Assembly (NCBI GenBank): GCA_963666505.2
Contig: CAXXXL010000002.1
Coordinates: forward strand, 248,001 to 312,000
DNA: 64,000 bases
Origin: JABGQS01 sp963666505
GTDB taxonomy: Bacteria > Bacillota > Clostridia > Christensenellales > SZUA-584
Direction of reading: 5' to 3'
Of this stretch, positions 43,871 through 53,415 are shown in pieces; position 1 is the first letter of the stretch, and each line of letters starts with the position of its first letter. Position numbers and translations under genes: made by a program. Below the pieces are notes generated by a model. The model was not told the origin of the DNA and ran no database searches. It saw only the letters and a list, made by a program, of their open reading frames with translations.

Positions 43871-44629
43871 TTAAATTTTCTTTATAGACCAAAGCTTATC
43901 ATATACCTTCCTTACTATTTGCTGGTCTATAAGTTCATATTTGTCCTCCGGCGGCCACAGCGCAGCTCCGTAGTAAATATTCGGGTTCGCCCTCGTCGAG
44001 GTGTCGGTCCGGCTTGTGAACGCCGCCATGTGTATTTGGCTGCACCCCGTCTTCATAATAACGTCGGCTGCATTGTGCGGCGAGCCTCCTCCCGGCAATA
44101 TCTCTATGCGCCCTTCAGCATAATCCTGCAGCTCTTTTATCATTCCCATGCCCTCATACAGCGTATTCTGCTGTCCGGTCGTAAGCACCCTATTTACTCC
44201 GAGGTCAACCAGCCTGTCCAGCACTTTTTTTGGCTCGGGCACAACGTCAAACGCTCGGTGGAAGACGACCTCCCTTCCCTGCGCAAGCTCTATTATTCTT
44301 TCACACCTTTTTTCGTCCAGCGTACCGTCTTCGTTGAGTATACCGAAAACTATACCGTCGGCTCCGTGCTCCACCACTGCCTGAGTATCATACTCCATGA
44401 CCCGCATTTCCCTTTCCGTATAGCAGAACCCGCCGCCCCTCGGCCTTATCATGACCATCACAGGTATATCAAGTATCTCTTTTGCCATCTTGACAGAGCC
44501 TATCGTGGGGGTAAGCCCTCCGAAAAAAATATTTGAGTTCAGCTCAACCCTGTCTGCTCCTCCCAGCCTTGCTTCAACAGTATCGTCCACCGAACCGCAG
44601 CACACTTCAAGTAAATACTCTTTCCCCAT
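43871..44629 (-). CDS. cutC: CutC family protein
   Basis: A 252-residue TIM-barrel protein. The N-terminal 'LEVCCGSVDDTVEARLGGAD', 'RVELNSN', 'GLTPTIGSVKMAKE', 'MIRPRGGGFCYTEREM' and 'TTGQQNTLYEGM' are typical of CutC. The family was linked to copper tolerance but recurs in sugar operons, and its barrel would fit a small carbohydrate enzyme. Here it lies 21 nt after nagA at the end of a long sugar cluster, which favours a catabolic role. ATG follows GGAGAAAG. Confidence 0.9.
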   Translation of the reverse strand: MGKEYLLEVCCGSVDDTVEARLGGADRVELNSNIFFGGLTPTIGSVKMAKEILDIPVMVMIRPRGGGFCYTEREMRVMEYDTQAVVEHGADGIVFGILNEDGTLDEKRCERIIELAQGREVVFHRAFDVVPEPKKVLDRLVDLGVNRVLTTGQQNTLYEGMGMIKELQDYAEGRIEILPGGGSPHNAADVIMKTGCSQIHMAAFTSRTDTSTRANPNIYYGAALWPPEDKYELIDQQIVRKVYDKLWSIKKI

Positions 44630-44650
44630 TCTCTTTCTCCTCTAAATATT

Positions 44651-45838
44651 TTATAACTGCTGCAGCACGCCACGTGCAAAAACGCTTTCAATATTGAGCT
44701 GCCCGTCCATTACCAGAATATCCGCATCCTTGCCCGCTTCAATGCTCCCCTTTCTGCCATCTGCTCTTACAACCCTTGCAGGAACTTGCGACGCCATCAT
44801 CCACGCCTTGTTTAAAGGAACATCGCACCTTTCAACTACGAACCTTAGCATATCTATCATTGGTGTAACGGAACTTGCGATAACATCTGGTCTGTTCTTG
44901 ATTATAGCTATACCATTTTTCACTACACAATCCTGTCCGCCAATCACGTATTCTCCTCCCGGCAACCCCACTCCCATCATAGCATCAGTTACTATACACA
45001 CCCTGTCGTAGCCTTTGCATTTAACTGCCAGCTTTATTATACCAGGATGTAGATGATAGCCGTCCGCTATTACTTCTGTAGTAAGCCTGTCGTCCAGCAG
45101 AACGGTCTCAAACACTCCCGGAGCAAACCCTTTGCCGGTCGAATCGCCAAGAGCTTCGAACCGCAGTCCGCCCATAACACACGCAAAATGAGTAGAGTGC
45201 TCCATCCCCTCGTCGATAGCTTCCATCAAAACATCATATGATGCGTCTGAATTCCCGACGGAAGTCACGATGTCGTTCTTTGTACATTGCCGCACCAGCT
45301 CGATCCCGCCGCTAAGCTCGGGCGCAAGCGTCCACTCGGTTATAAAATCTGCGTGCCTTTCTATAAGCGGCATATAATCCTTCGGGTCCGGCTCTTTTAG
45401 GTTGCCCAGCAGATGCCCGCCCCTGTAAACCGGGCTTAGGTATACGCCCTCCACATGAAATCCGAGTATAGTCGCCCTGCACTTTTGCTCTATCTGCTTT
45501 AGTGTGAGTACTGCTCTGTCCATCTGCTCGAATGATATGCTTATGCATGCGGGAGCGATACTCGTCGTGCCGTTCTCCAGATGATAATGTATGCCGTCAA
45601 GAACCGCCTCTGGTTCGGCGCTGCCAAAGTCATTGCCTCTTCCGCCGTGAACGTGTATATCGACAAACCCCGGCCCGACGTACTTGCCGGTGCAGTCCAC
45701 GGCCTTGGCGTCTATACCACTCAGGCTTTCCTGCTCATAAAAAATGTCGGCAATACTACCGTTTTCCACCAGCACGCTGCCGTTTTTAATTGCGCTACCA
45801 GTAACGATATTGCCGTTTTTAAGAAGATATTTATCCAT
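44651..45838 (-). CDS. nagA: N-acetylglucosamine-6-phosphate deacetylase
   Basis: A 395-residue amidohydrolase. Metal motif 'GFVDIHVHGGRGNDF' (H62, H64), the metal-bridging Glu in 'GFHVEGVYLSP', 'VGNSDASYDV' with 'HSTHFACVMGG', and the catalytic Asp in 'VTDAMMGVGLPGG'. It removes acetate from GlcNAc-6-phosphate or a close analogue. The ATG at 45838 is preferred to the TTG four codons upstream. A 168-nt gap separates it from the M24 gene before it, so it may have its own promoter; cutC follows. Confidence 0.93.
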   Translation of the reverse strand: MDKYLLKNGNIVTGSAIKNGSVLVENGSIADIFYEQESLSGIDAKAVDCTGKYVGPGFVDIHVHGGRGNDFGSAEPEAVLDGIHYHLENGTTSIAPACISISFEQMDRAVLTLKQIEQKCRATILGFHVEGVYLSPVYRGGHLLGNLKEPDPKDYMPLIERHADFITEWTLAPELSGGIELVRQCTKNDIVTSVGNSDASYDVLMEAIDEGMEHSTHFACVMGGLRFEALGDSTGKGFAPGVFETVLLDDRLTTEVIADGYHLHPGIIKLAVKCKGYDRVCIVTDAMMGVGLPGGEYVIGGQDCVVKNGIAIIKNRPDVIASSVTPMIDMLRFVVERCDVPLNKAWMMASQVPARVVRADGRKGSIEAGKDADILVMDGQLNIESVFARGVLQQL

Positions 45839-46006
45839 TATCCCCACCAAGCCTGTTCATGATTTTTTATTTATGCTGCCGTTCATTTCTGCCTTAAGTA
45901 ATCCCTGAAAACATCCCGCACATACCTTTTAAAAGATAAGTCCAATCCAAAACTGAAAGTATGCGGAATATGCTGGATGTTGAAATAATATGAAAAAAAT
46001 GCTGGC

Positions 46007-47359
46007 CTAGAAATTTCGTCCCACAAAATGCTGTATGTTTATCGGCAAGTCGTTTAGTACCTTAACTTCTCTGCCGTTTTTACCAAGTGTCTTTTCAACG
46101 AGCACATAGTCCATACCGGGTATCCTTATATCGTTCCAGTCGTCGCCAAAGCCCCTTACCGCTACGTCGAGCATCGTTACTATCTGGCTGCCGAGCGGCT
46201 CGTGGGAGTTGAGCGTTATAGCTCCGTAGAACTCCTGACACTCAGTATAACCTGCGTTGTGTGTACCTGTATAAGGCTTTAGCACTGTCATGTCGACCCT
46301 TTTGCCTAATCTCTTCGAAACTTCGTCTGACCTTTCTGCAAAATAGTCAACAAGCGCCTGTTCCTGAAGCTTCGCAGGCAGGTTGTTCTTAGCTACGTCT
46401 ATATAAGCCTCCAGCCCTCTTCTGTATGCGCCTTCGGTAAATTCAAACCAGTATTTCTGGTCTTCTGTAAGCTTTGACGGATTGTCAACGCACACGACAG
46501 TTGCCCTCTCGCATGATGTAAGACCGTCCCATTTTGGAGCGACACCCAGCGTAACGTAGTCACCTTCCTGTATCCTGCGGTTGAGTGCCTTGCCGATAAG
46601 AGTCCTTCCTGCGTCGCCCGAAAGGACTATAATATCGAAACCCATCTGCTCTACGCCGAGTTCCATTGCTATCGCATAGCCCCACTGAGCAACCTGCGTT
46701 TCATATATACCGGGTCTTATAATGCTTGCCATGCCCTCCATCATATAATCGCACACCTTTGATGCTATCTCTATCAACCGCATCTCTTCGTCCGACTTTA
46801 TGTATTTTATCTTATAGTATAGCTCCTGGGCGTCAATAACGCAGGATTCATCTTTGAAGTAGTTCACAAAAAAGCGGTACATGCTGGCGGGCACTACTTC
46901 CGCCGGAGTAAGGAAAGCTATGTTGCCCGGTTTGCCTCCGCACGCTTCTTCCAGCACGTCCTCCATTCTGAACGCCTTTACGGGATACTCCTCGTCAGCC
47001 AGCTTGAGCATCTCAATCTTTCTGACCTTGCAGCCGGAACGTGATGCAAGCTGTTCTGCGCAGTAGCCGCCTTCCAGCCCTGCAAGCAGGAAAAACCCGT
47101 TTTTACCTATGACACCTGCAACCGGCTCTATGCTTATGTTTGTGTTGCCGCCAAGGTACGGAACGTCGCCGTTGTAATGCTCGTCACTGTAAACAAATCC
47201 GCAGTCATATCCTTCCTCCTCAAGCGCATCCATAACCTTTTTCTGCCGTGATGCGAACTCTTGCGCGTCTATGCGACACTCCTTGTCAAAGAAGGGAGCC
47301 TTTGCCAGTATGTCTCCAACTATGTCCGCCTGCTTCTTCCAATCTTTTAAATCAAACAT
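46007..47359 (-). CDS. M24 (pita-bread fold) protein with degenerate metal site
   Basis: A 450-residue protein with a creatinase/prolidase N-terminal domain (to about 200) and a pita-bread C-terminal domain. Metal ligands of active M24 peptidases are mostly lost: the first Asp motif reads 'VTLGVAPKWDG', the second 'SCERATVV', the last Glu 'RIPGMDYVLV'; a His remains in 'TGTHNAG'. It is therefore unlikely to be a metallo-aminopeptidase. Creatinase, which needs no metal, is a precedent for this fold acting on another C-N bond. It belongs to the amino-sugar cluster, which encodes a second M24-fold protein at 52220. ATG at 47359 follows GGGAGG. Confidence 0.8.
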   Translation of the reverse strand: MFDLKDWKKQADIVGDILAKAPFFDKECRIDAQEFASRQKKVMDALEEEGYDCGFVYSDEHYNGDVPYLGGNTNISIEPVAGVIGKNGFFLLAGLEGGYCAEQLASRSGCKVRKIEMLKLADEEYPVKAFRMEDVLEEACGGKPGNIAFLTPAEVVPASMYRFFVNYFKDESCVIDAQELYYKIKYIKSDEEMRLIEIASKVCDYMMEGMASIIRPGIYETQVAQWGYAIAMELGVEQMGFDIIVLSGDAGRTLIGKALNRRIQEGDYVTLGVAPKWDGLTSCERATVVCVDNPSKLTEDQKYWFEFTEGAYRRGLEAYIDVAKNNLPAKLQEQALVDYFAERSDEVSKRLGKRVDMTVLKPYTGTHNAGYTECQEFYGAITLNSHEPLGSQIVTMLDVAVRGFGDDWNDIRIPGMDYVLVEKTLGKNGREVKVLNDLPINIQHFVGRNF

Positions 47360-47384
47360 TCTTTGCCTCCCGTTATGCTAATAT

Positions 47385-48401
47385 CTATTCTACTATCATT
47401 ACCGCCTTTATAACCGGCTCATCTTTTAAAAATATATCTTTGAGTTTCTGCACCTCTTCAAGTTTGAACTTGCGTGTTACGAGCAGCTCTGCGTCTATCA
47501 CACCTTTTTTGATAAGCTCGTAGCTTAGCGGGAACAACTTTGCAGGTTCTGCGAACACGGGTATTATCGGATTCTTGTTTAGTATCAGCCTATCGACGTC
47601 TATAAGAGCTTTTGAACCATCTCCAAAATCCATACCTATAACGCTAACCTTTGCACCGTACTGTGCGATTTTCAATGCATCCGGCAGAGTACTTGGCGGC
47701 GAAGTCACCATAACTGCTTCCGCCTTGCCCCCCAGCACTTCTGTTACTCCTTTTTCAACGTCCCCATCTGAATAGACAACTGCATCTGCTCCCATTTTGT
47801 ATGCAATTTCTTCTCTTTTCCTGTTGCGCTCACTGCCTTTTTTTGAGCCGACGCAAACGACCTTGTCTGCGCCGTAGTGTTTTGCAAGCTTTGCGCACAT
47901 AAGACCTAAAACACCTATACCGAACACAGCAGCCGTACCGTTCGGCGGAACCTCTGCTGCAAAGTATGTGTTAAGGCTTACTGCAAGCGGTTCCGTCAAG
48001 CACGCCTGCCACGGCTCGATCCCTTCGAAGGGTATAAGTGCATTTTGATGCGCAGTCAGATAGTCTCCCATGCCAGACTGAGTTCCAAGGTTATAAAAGT
48101 TCCTGCACAGGTCACTTCGCCCCTGATTGCATTGCCTGCAATAGCCGCACATTGTAACATCTTCAACTATCACCGTATCGCCGGGTTTGAATCTTTCTGC
48201 GCCCGGCCCTGTTTCGACCACCTGAGCAGCAATTTCGTGCCCTAGCTGTGAATAGTCCTGCGCCCTATTCATAATATGAACGTCGGAACCGCAAACGCCG
48301 CACGCCAGCACCTTGACCAACACTTCACCGTATGACGGCTTTCTTACATCACTCTCGACAATCCTTAAATCAAAATACTTCTTTGCCTGCAGGCTTCTCA
48401 T
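47385..48401 (-). CDS. Zinc-dependent medium-chain alcohol/polyol dehydrogenase
   Basis: A 338-residue MDR protein. Catalytic zinc site 'ACGVCGSDVH' and 'GHEIAAQVVE', structural zinc with four cysteines in 'CGYCRQCNQGRSDLC', and Rossmann motif 'VFGIGVLGLMCAKLA'. Family members oxidise sorbitol, threonine or other secondary alcohols with NAD(P). In this cluster a sugar or amino-sugar alcohol is likely. It lies 25 nt before the M24-fold gene. ATG follows GAGAGGA. Confidence 0.9.
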   Translation of the reverse strand: MRSLQAKKYFDLRIVESDVRKPSYGEVLVKVLACGVCGSDVHIMNRAQDYSQLGHEIAAQVVETGPGAERFKPGDTVIVEDVTMCGYCRQCNQGRSDLCRNFYNLGTQSGMGDYLTAHQNALIPFEGIEPWQACLTEPLAVSLNTYFAAEVPPNGTAAVFGIGVLGLMCAKLAKHYGADKVVCVGSKKGSERNRKREEIAYKMGADAVVYSDGDVEKGVTEVLGGKAEAVMVTSPPSTLPDALKIAQYGAKVSVIGMDFGDGSKALIDVDRLILNKNPIIPVFAEPAKLFPLSYELIKKGVIDAELLVTRKFKLEEVQKLKDIFLKDEPVIKAVMIVE

Positions 48402-48418
48402 GCGTTATCCTCTCTTTA

Positions 48419-49234
48419 CTATATTTCACCTATCTTTAGTTTCGTCCAGTACTGCGCCGTTTCACCCGGCTGTACCCACTCTATGTGTTTGCCTATGTTT
48501 ATAGAATCGGGCAACCCTATCCAAGGCTCTACACATAGCCGGCCGTCAAACCTTGAACACACCGTCAGCACCTTGAACACCCCCTGCGCTTCGATATCTA
48601 CAGCATAGCCATCGCTGCTGCTTTCGAGCACTGTATTCCCGGGTTTTTTGTCAAAAAATACATAATCTGTTTCTACAGTAAGGTCGGGATTCCCGCTCTT
48701 AACTTTTCCGTCTGAATAGTCAGTATAGCTGTCAAACGGCGCAGTAAGCTTTGCGGTTCTTTTGTCGGTCACAGTAAAATAGCAGTGCCATCCAAAATAG
48801 TGGGGCATTTTCTTGTCCGATAAGTTAGTGACATATGAGTTCATCACCACTTCGCCGTTTTTAATTTCATATTTGAGCTGCAGCTCAAAATCAAACGGAT
48901 AGTGCGTTTTCTTCCAGCTAGGGCTGTTCCGGATAGACAGAATCACGCTGTCTTCGCTTTGCTGTTCGACCAAGAAGGCACAGTTGGTAATAAGCCCATG
49001 GAACGGCATATGATACTCTTTTCCATCAAAGGAATATGTGTCATCCTTCGTTTTGCTAGGGAACGGGAAAAGAACCGGATTACCGCCGCCCAGCAATGGA
49101 GAAAGCGCCAGACGGTCTTCGTCCAGCGCAAATATTTCCTTTTCCTTATAAACCAGCCTGCCAAGCATACCGCCGTATTCGGGATATACCCAGCCTACTG
49201 TATTTTTATTGTCGGTTATCTTAATCTTTCTCAT
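48419..49234 (-). CDS. Aldose 1-epimerase family protein
   Basis: A 271-residue galactose-mutarotase-like beta-sandwich. 'NPVLFPFPSKTKDDTYSFDG', 'MPFHGLITNCAFLV' and the conserved 'YFGWHCYFTVTDK' mark the family. Such enzymes interconvert sugar anomers; the divergence from GalM suggests another sugar. It is 4 nt after the NagB-like gene and 17 nt before the dehydrogenase, all in one transcript. Ribosome site is weak, suggesting translational coupling. Confidence 0.88.
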   Translation of the reverse strand: MRKIKITDNKNTVGWVYPEYGGMLGRLVYKEKEIFALDEDRLALSPLLGGGNPVLFPFPSKTKDDTYSFDGKEYHMPFHGLITNCAFLVEQQSEDSVILSIRNSPSWKKTHYPFDFELQLKYEIKNGEVVMNSYVTNLSDKKMPHYFGWHCYFTVTDKRTAKLTAPFDSYTDYSDGKVKSGNPDLTVETDYVFFDKKPGNTVLESSSDGYAVDIEAQGVFKVLTVCSRFDGRLCVEPWIGLPDSINIGKHIEWVQPGETAQYWTKLKIGEI

Positions 49235-49238
49235 TTCA

Positions 49239-50189
49239 CTAATTCACATCTGCATTCAGAGGGCCGGCAAGTTCTTTTATAAAGAACAGCTTGCCCGGAA
49301 GCGTCGGCATGAAGCTCGACGGCACCCAAATGCTTGGTCTGTGCCGCAGCGTTACCCACAGCGACATCCTCTGCCACATGAAGCCTCTCGAGTATGTACC
49401 GTCACAACCGCCGATTATCTTGTCGGACTGCAGGAACAACCCGGGACCAATAGTGTTTGCATAGCAAGGCACAAGTGTAGTCCTGCTCTTGAAGCTATGC
49501 AGCGCATTTTGCTCTATCGTAAGCGGATTGAGCCGCGCACCCAGGCGGTGCGTCTGCTTTTTCCACTCCGCTTCGCTTTCGTACTCTCCGGCAAACTGCG
49601 GCTCCCAAAAAGCTATATGAAAAACCCTGCCTATGCCAAATACCGTAACCAGCATAGCTCCCTGTTTTTTAAGTGTTTCTATTTTCTCTCCGTATTGCGG
49701 AAGGTTTTCTTTAGTTGCATAGTTTCTCTGATCCTTCGGTACTGTAAGCTCTCCGAGCGGACCGTAAAAAGCTTCTTCCATTGCATTCTGGAAAGAACCT
49801 TTGTCATCCGGCGCTAAAGTGACACCGTTTTCGTCGCTCCACTCATCCATATTGAATCCGTAAACATGAGCGCAGCTAACGTTCCATGCTTTAAGGTAAT
49901 AAACCACCCATCGATACATTCCCATCGGGCCTACCGGCCAGATAATCGCAAGTTTTTTACCTTCATCCCTTGCTTGTTTTATTGTTAGCGCTATCTCGTG
50001 CCCCATCATAACGCCAAATACCGTGTCGTCGTCACACTCCACAGGCGAAAAATCCTTGTTCCAGAAATCCTGCCTGTCAAAAATCTGCTCTGCCCCGAAG
50101 CTGCAGCAGTCATCAATCCTTTTTAGGTCCCACCCTGCCGGGTAATACCCTTCCATATTAGAGCCTTTTATTGTTGACATCATATCCAT
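49239..50189 (-). CDS. NagB-like sugar isomerase/deaminase, divergent, paralogue 1
   Basis: A 316-residue protein of the glucosamine-6-phosphate deaminase / phosphogluconolactonase superfamily. 'WPVGPMGMYRW' matches the phosphate loop and 'GFNMDEWSDE' the enolisation-base loop. The ring-opening loop, GGIGxDGHIAFNEP in NagB, reads 'GIGRVFHIAFWEP': the Asp is lost while His and Glu stay. About two thirds of residues match the paralogue at 58644. The substrate is therefore probably not plain glucosamine-6-phosphate. ATG at 50189 follows AAAGGAG; the frame to 50240 is not used. It lies 14 nt after the PIG-L gene. Confidence 0.82.
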   Translation of the reverse strand: MDMMSTIKGSNMEGYYPAGWDLKRIDDCCSFGAEQIFDRQDFWNKDFSPVECDDDTVFGVMMGHEIALTIKQARDEGKKLAIIWPVGPMGMYRWVVYYLKAWNVSCAHVYGFNMDEWSDENGVTLAPDDKGSFQNAMEEAFYGPLGELTVPKDQRNYATKENLPQYGEKIETLKKQGAMLVTVFGIGRVFHIAFWEPQFAGEYESEAEWKKQTHRLGARLNPLTIEQNALHSFKSRTTLVPCYANTIGPGLFLQSDKIIGGCDGTYSRGFMWQRMSLWVTLRHRPSIWVPSSFMPTLPGKLFFIKELAGPLNADVN

Positions 50190-50203
50190 AAGTCTATCTC
50201 CTT

Positions 50204-50908
50204 TTAGGGCAGCATACGGCTTGTTCTGAACCTCGGCCATCCTGCGAATTGTCTGAATCCTTCTGCATATTTGCAGCTTGCCTGCAGCCCTCTGAATTTG
50301 CTGCAGGTTCTTGCAAAGTCTAGAAAATCTATATGGTCATGCTCTAGCAGCCATTTCCCCTGGCTTTCATGGCAGTCGATCGCCTCGAGTTTCTGCTCCA
50401 TTTCTTCCGTTATATCAACATACTCAGTAGGTATGAACCCTATACCGGCAAGTGTGTCCATATAGAAAACCGGTGGGAATTCCGGAAAAGCCTTGGACAC
50501 CGTTTCGAAATGAGGCACCGTGCATACAAACGAAGCATCAAAAGCTATCCTGCTCGCTTCCATATGATCCCTCATGTAGTCATCCGGATTGTGTGTAATT
50601 ATTACATCCGGCTTAGTATAACGTACTACCTCGACAACTTTCCTTAGTATCTCTTTGTCTGCCGACTCAACACCGAAATCGCCCGTGTCAATGTTTATTG
50701 CCTCTGCTCCAATGACTTTTGCAGCGTTTTCAGCTTCTTTCTCCCTTATCTTGCTGAGTTCGTCCGGCTTTATAACCATATGTCCCATGTTGCCGTTTGC
50801 AATATGGCACATAAAAACCTTATGTCCCTGCTTTGCGTATTTCGCAAGCGTTCCTCCGCAGCCGATCTCAAGATCGTCTGGATGACTGCCTATTCCAAGT
50901 ATATTCAT
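50204..50908 (-). CDS. PIG-L/LmbE family N-deacetylase
   Basis: A 234-residue zinc deacetylase. The zinc motif is 'GSHPDDLEIGCGGTLAKYA' (His9, Asp12) with the third ligand in 'THNPDDYMRDHMEASRIAFD'. The family removes N-acetyl from GlcNAc-containing glycolipids, mycothiol or bacillithiol precursors and from diacetylchitobiose. Next to two NagB-like proteins and NagA it points to an N-acetyl amino-sugar conjugate. ATG at 50908 follows GGAGGTG. Confidence 0.9.
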   Translation of the reverse strand: MNILGIGSHPDDLEIGCGGTLAKYAKQGHKVFMCHIANGNMGHMVIKPDELSKIREKEAENAAKVIGAEAINIDTGDFGVESADKEILRKVVEVVRYTKPDVIITHNPDDYMRDHMEASRIAFDASFVCTVPHFETVSKAFPEFPPVFYMDTLAGIGFIPTEYVDITEEMEQKLEAIDCHESQGKWLLEHDHIDFLDFARTCSKFRGLQASCKYAEGFRQFAGWPRFRTSRMLP

Positions 50909-50975
50909 ATAACACCTCCGTTACAGACCCAACCCGGAATATATAACTTGAGCACCGGGAAAAAGGTCTTGATTA

Positions 50976-52214
50976 TCAGCTGCACCACTCCACAAGAAAG
51001 TCATGTATTGCAAGTGTAACTTTTTCCATACTGTTTATACTGACCCATTCATCCGGTCCGTGCAGCATGCCGCCCTCCGGCCCGAAGACGCAGCTTGGCA
51101 TATCCGCATAAAGTGAGAATGCAAACATATCGCACGAGAACATTGCTCCGCACACCTTTGCTTTATCAGTATACTTATCTGCATTTTTCTTAAGAACTTT
51201 TAGACCCGAATCATCCGGATGAGCATCGCTTGCCCTGCAGAAATGAAACTCAAGCTCTACTTCAAGCTTATCCGGCTCGCTGAACCTCTGTTTTAAAAAC
51301 TCTTTGAAACCGTCGAAAACTTCCTGCATGTCTTCATAAGGATACGTCTGGATGACCAGTTCTATCCAAGCATCCGGCGGTGTTGTCAGCTGTCCATTCG
51401 GCCTTATATCACCGGATTTTGCTTTTGTTATAACAAGCTGCACGGCTTGCGGCGTATCCTTCCAAAGCTCCGGGGTTATCGTCTCCGAAAGACGCTTTTG
51501 TTCATATTCCTTAATAAGCTCTATTACTTCACCAAGCATATAAACAGGGTTAACCACCTTCTCGCCGGTATACGGCATCCCCGCAGCTCCTTGAACGTCC
51601 ACCCGCAGAACTATGCTGCCGACGCATGCAGGACATATGTTGTGACCTGTAGGCTCGAACAGCACCGCAAAGTCTGCATTTTTACCAAGTTGACGTGCAG
51701 CAATTGAGCCGGCACTGCTTGCGTACTCTTCGTCTACAACGCTTTCGAAGTATATATCGCCTTTTGGTACGAACCCTTCGTCTTTGAGCATTTCAACAGC
51801 AACAAGCGCACAGGCAAGGCCGCCCTTCATGTCGGCCGTTCCTCTTCCGTATATCCTGCCGTTTTTAACTACACTATTAAAGGGAGGGCACACCGTCCAT
51901 GGTCCCGGTTCATCTGTAACGACGTCCATATGACCGTTGAGGATGACACTTCGTCCTCCTCCGCTGCCCTTCCACTTCCCTAATACGTTATATCTGTCTT
52001 CGTAATTCTGCCCTTTTATAAACGCATCGTTGTTCTCGAAATCCGGTGCATCGCACGGCGATATATGCTCCACTTCAAAACCCAGCTTTTCTATCTGCTG
52101 CTCAATAAACTCCTGCCCAGGTTTTTCGTTTCCTTCCGGCGGCATATTTATTGTCGGTATATCTACCATAGATTGAGTAAGCTCTATCAGCCTTTTTGTG
52201 TACTTCTCCTTCAA
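50976..52214 (-). CDS. M20-family metallohydrolase (ArgE/DapE type)
   Basis: A 412-residue dinuclear zinc hydrolase. Metal and catalytic residues are visible: H95 and D97 in 'ILNGHMDVVT', 'GRGTADMKGGLA', Glu pair in 'VVDEEYASSAGS', and the C-terminal His in 'GPEGGMLHGPDEW'. These enzymes cleave amide bonds of N-acyl amino acids or peptides. Start is TTG at 52214, 6 nt after AAGGTGA; there is no better ATG. It follows the second M24-fold gene by 5 nt. In this cluster it may free an acyl or aminoacyl group from the substrate. Confidence 0.9.
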   Translation of the reverse strand: MKEKYTKRLIELTQSMVDIPTINMPPEGNEKPGQEFIEQQIEKLGFEVEHISPCDAPDFENNDAFIKGQNYEDRYNVLGKWKGSGGGRSVILNGHMDVVTDEPGPWTVCPPFNSVVKNGRIYGRGTADMKGGLACALVAVEMLKDEGFVPKGDIYFESVVDEEYASSAGSIAARQLGKNADFAVLFEPTGHNICPACVGSIVLRVDVQGAAGMPYTGEKVVNPVYMLGEVIELIKEYEQKRLSETITPELWKDTPQAVQLVITKAKSGDIRPNGQLTTPPDAWIELVIQTYPYEDMQEVFDGFKEFLKQRFSEPDKLEVELEFHFCRASDAHPDDSGLKVLKKNADKYTDKAKVCGAMFSCDMFAFSLYADMPSCVFGPEGGMLHGPDEWVSINSMEKVTLAIHDFLVEWCS

Positions 52215-52219
52215 TTAAA

Positions 52220-53395
52220 TCACCTTCTAACGGCTTCGTCCGGTATAGTCGTAAAACACTCGAGGCCTGTCTGTGTTACTATAACTCCGTCTTCGAACCT
52301 AACGCCGAAATCATCGTCAGCGATCCATATATCAATATTGAACACCATGCCCGGTTTCAAAATAAGCTCTCCCCTGTTGTCTACCCATGGGCCTTCACAT
52401 TCCTGCAGGCCTGTTCCGTGGGCAGGTCCGTATAGGTTAAGACCTTTGTAGCCTTCACGCTCCAACCTTGCCTGGAAAACATCATATACTTTTGCAAAAG
52501 GAACGTCCGGCTTCATAAGCTCTTTTGTTTCGTTCAAACAATCAAGAGCGGTTTTTATCATTCCTTCTCTTTTTTTGTCGATACTTCCGAGTATAACCGG
52601 CCTGCACATATTACCGCAGTAACCCTGGTATTTCGCGCCGAAAGACAGCTGAACAACATCGTCTTCACCTATTATCCTCTCTGAAGACTTACAAAGGCTC
52701 TGGTACATATGCGGCCCCGATGTAACCCATATCGGATATGCCGTACCTTCTGCACCAAGTGTATATATCTTTGAGCGCCATGCCGCTTCTATCTCCCACT
52801 CACGTACGCCCGGCTTTATCATATCTATAGCAAACTTTGAAGCTTCGTCGGTTATACGGTATGCTTCTCTTAAAAGAGCTATCTCGGCTTCCGACTTCTG
52901 CCACCTTACTTTCATGATGAGCTCGTCATCATAAACAAACTGTGCGCTGCCGGCTCCCTTTCTTATATCCTGCATGATCTGATATGGAATCGTGTTTGTG
53001 TTGCCGATTGCTATCTTGTTTATCTTAAAACGTTTTGATATCTCGTCGAATATCATTGTAAAGTCAAACGCATCTGTGGGCTTATCCCACTCGGGTGCGC
53101 TTGTTTCAACGTATAGTGGGTGCACCCTCACATCATCTATTTTAGCAAACGTCATTGCATATTCATAGCTCTCCGGCCCTCCTGTCAGGAACACAGGCTT
53201 ACCTTCCTTTGGGATGATAATCCCTACAAAATCAAAAACAGCCCAAAAATCCGTTAAATACCTGACGTTAGCGCCTTCGCATTCACAGCCGTGAACTATA
53301 TAGATATCTATGTTCTTTTGCTTCATGGCTGCCTGGACTCTTTTTATCCTCTCGTCGTATTCGCTTCTTTTTATGCTCATCCTTTCACTGCTCAT
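52220..53395 (-). CDS. M24 (pita-bread fold) protein, partly degenerate metal site
   Basis: A 391-residue creatinase/Xaa-Pro-peptidase-like protein: N-terminal domain ('IDIYIVHGCEGANVRYL'-like start, to about 170) and C-terminal pita-bread domain. Both metal Asp positions are changed: 'VVQLSFGAKYQG' and 'YCGNMCRPV'. The active-site His is kept in 'GPAHGTGLQECEGP' and a Glu in 'VRFEDGVIVT'. This resembles creatinase rather than an active aminopeptidase. ATG at 53395, 8 nt after AAGGAG, is preferred to the TTG at 53401. Downstream of the oxidoreductase by 20 nt. Confidence 0.8.
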   Translation of the reverse strand: MSSERMSIKRSEYDERIKRVQAAMKQKNIDIYIVHGCECEGANVRYLTDFWAVFDFVGIIIPKEGKPVFLTGGPESYEYAMTFAKIDDVRVHPLYVETSAPEWDKPTDAFDFTMIFDEISKRFKINKIAIGNTNTIPYQIMQDIRKGAGSAQFVYDDELIMKVRWQKSEAEIALLREAYRITDEASKFAIDMIKPGVREWEIEAAWRSKIYTLGAEGTAYPIWVTSGPHMYQSLCKSSERIIGEDDVVQLSFGAKYQGYCGNMCRPVILGSIDKKREGMIKTALDCLNETKELMKPDVPFAKVYDVFQARLEREGYKGLNLYGPAHGTGLQECEGPWVDNRGELILKPGMVFNIDIWIADDDFGVRFEDGVIVTQTGLECFTTIPDEAVRR

Positions 53396-53415
53396 CTGCA
53401 AAACTCCTTATAAAC

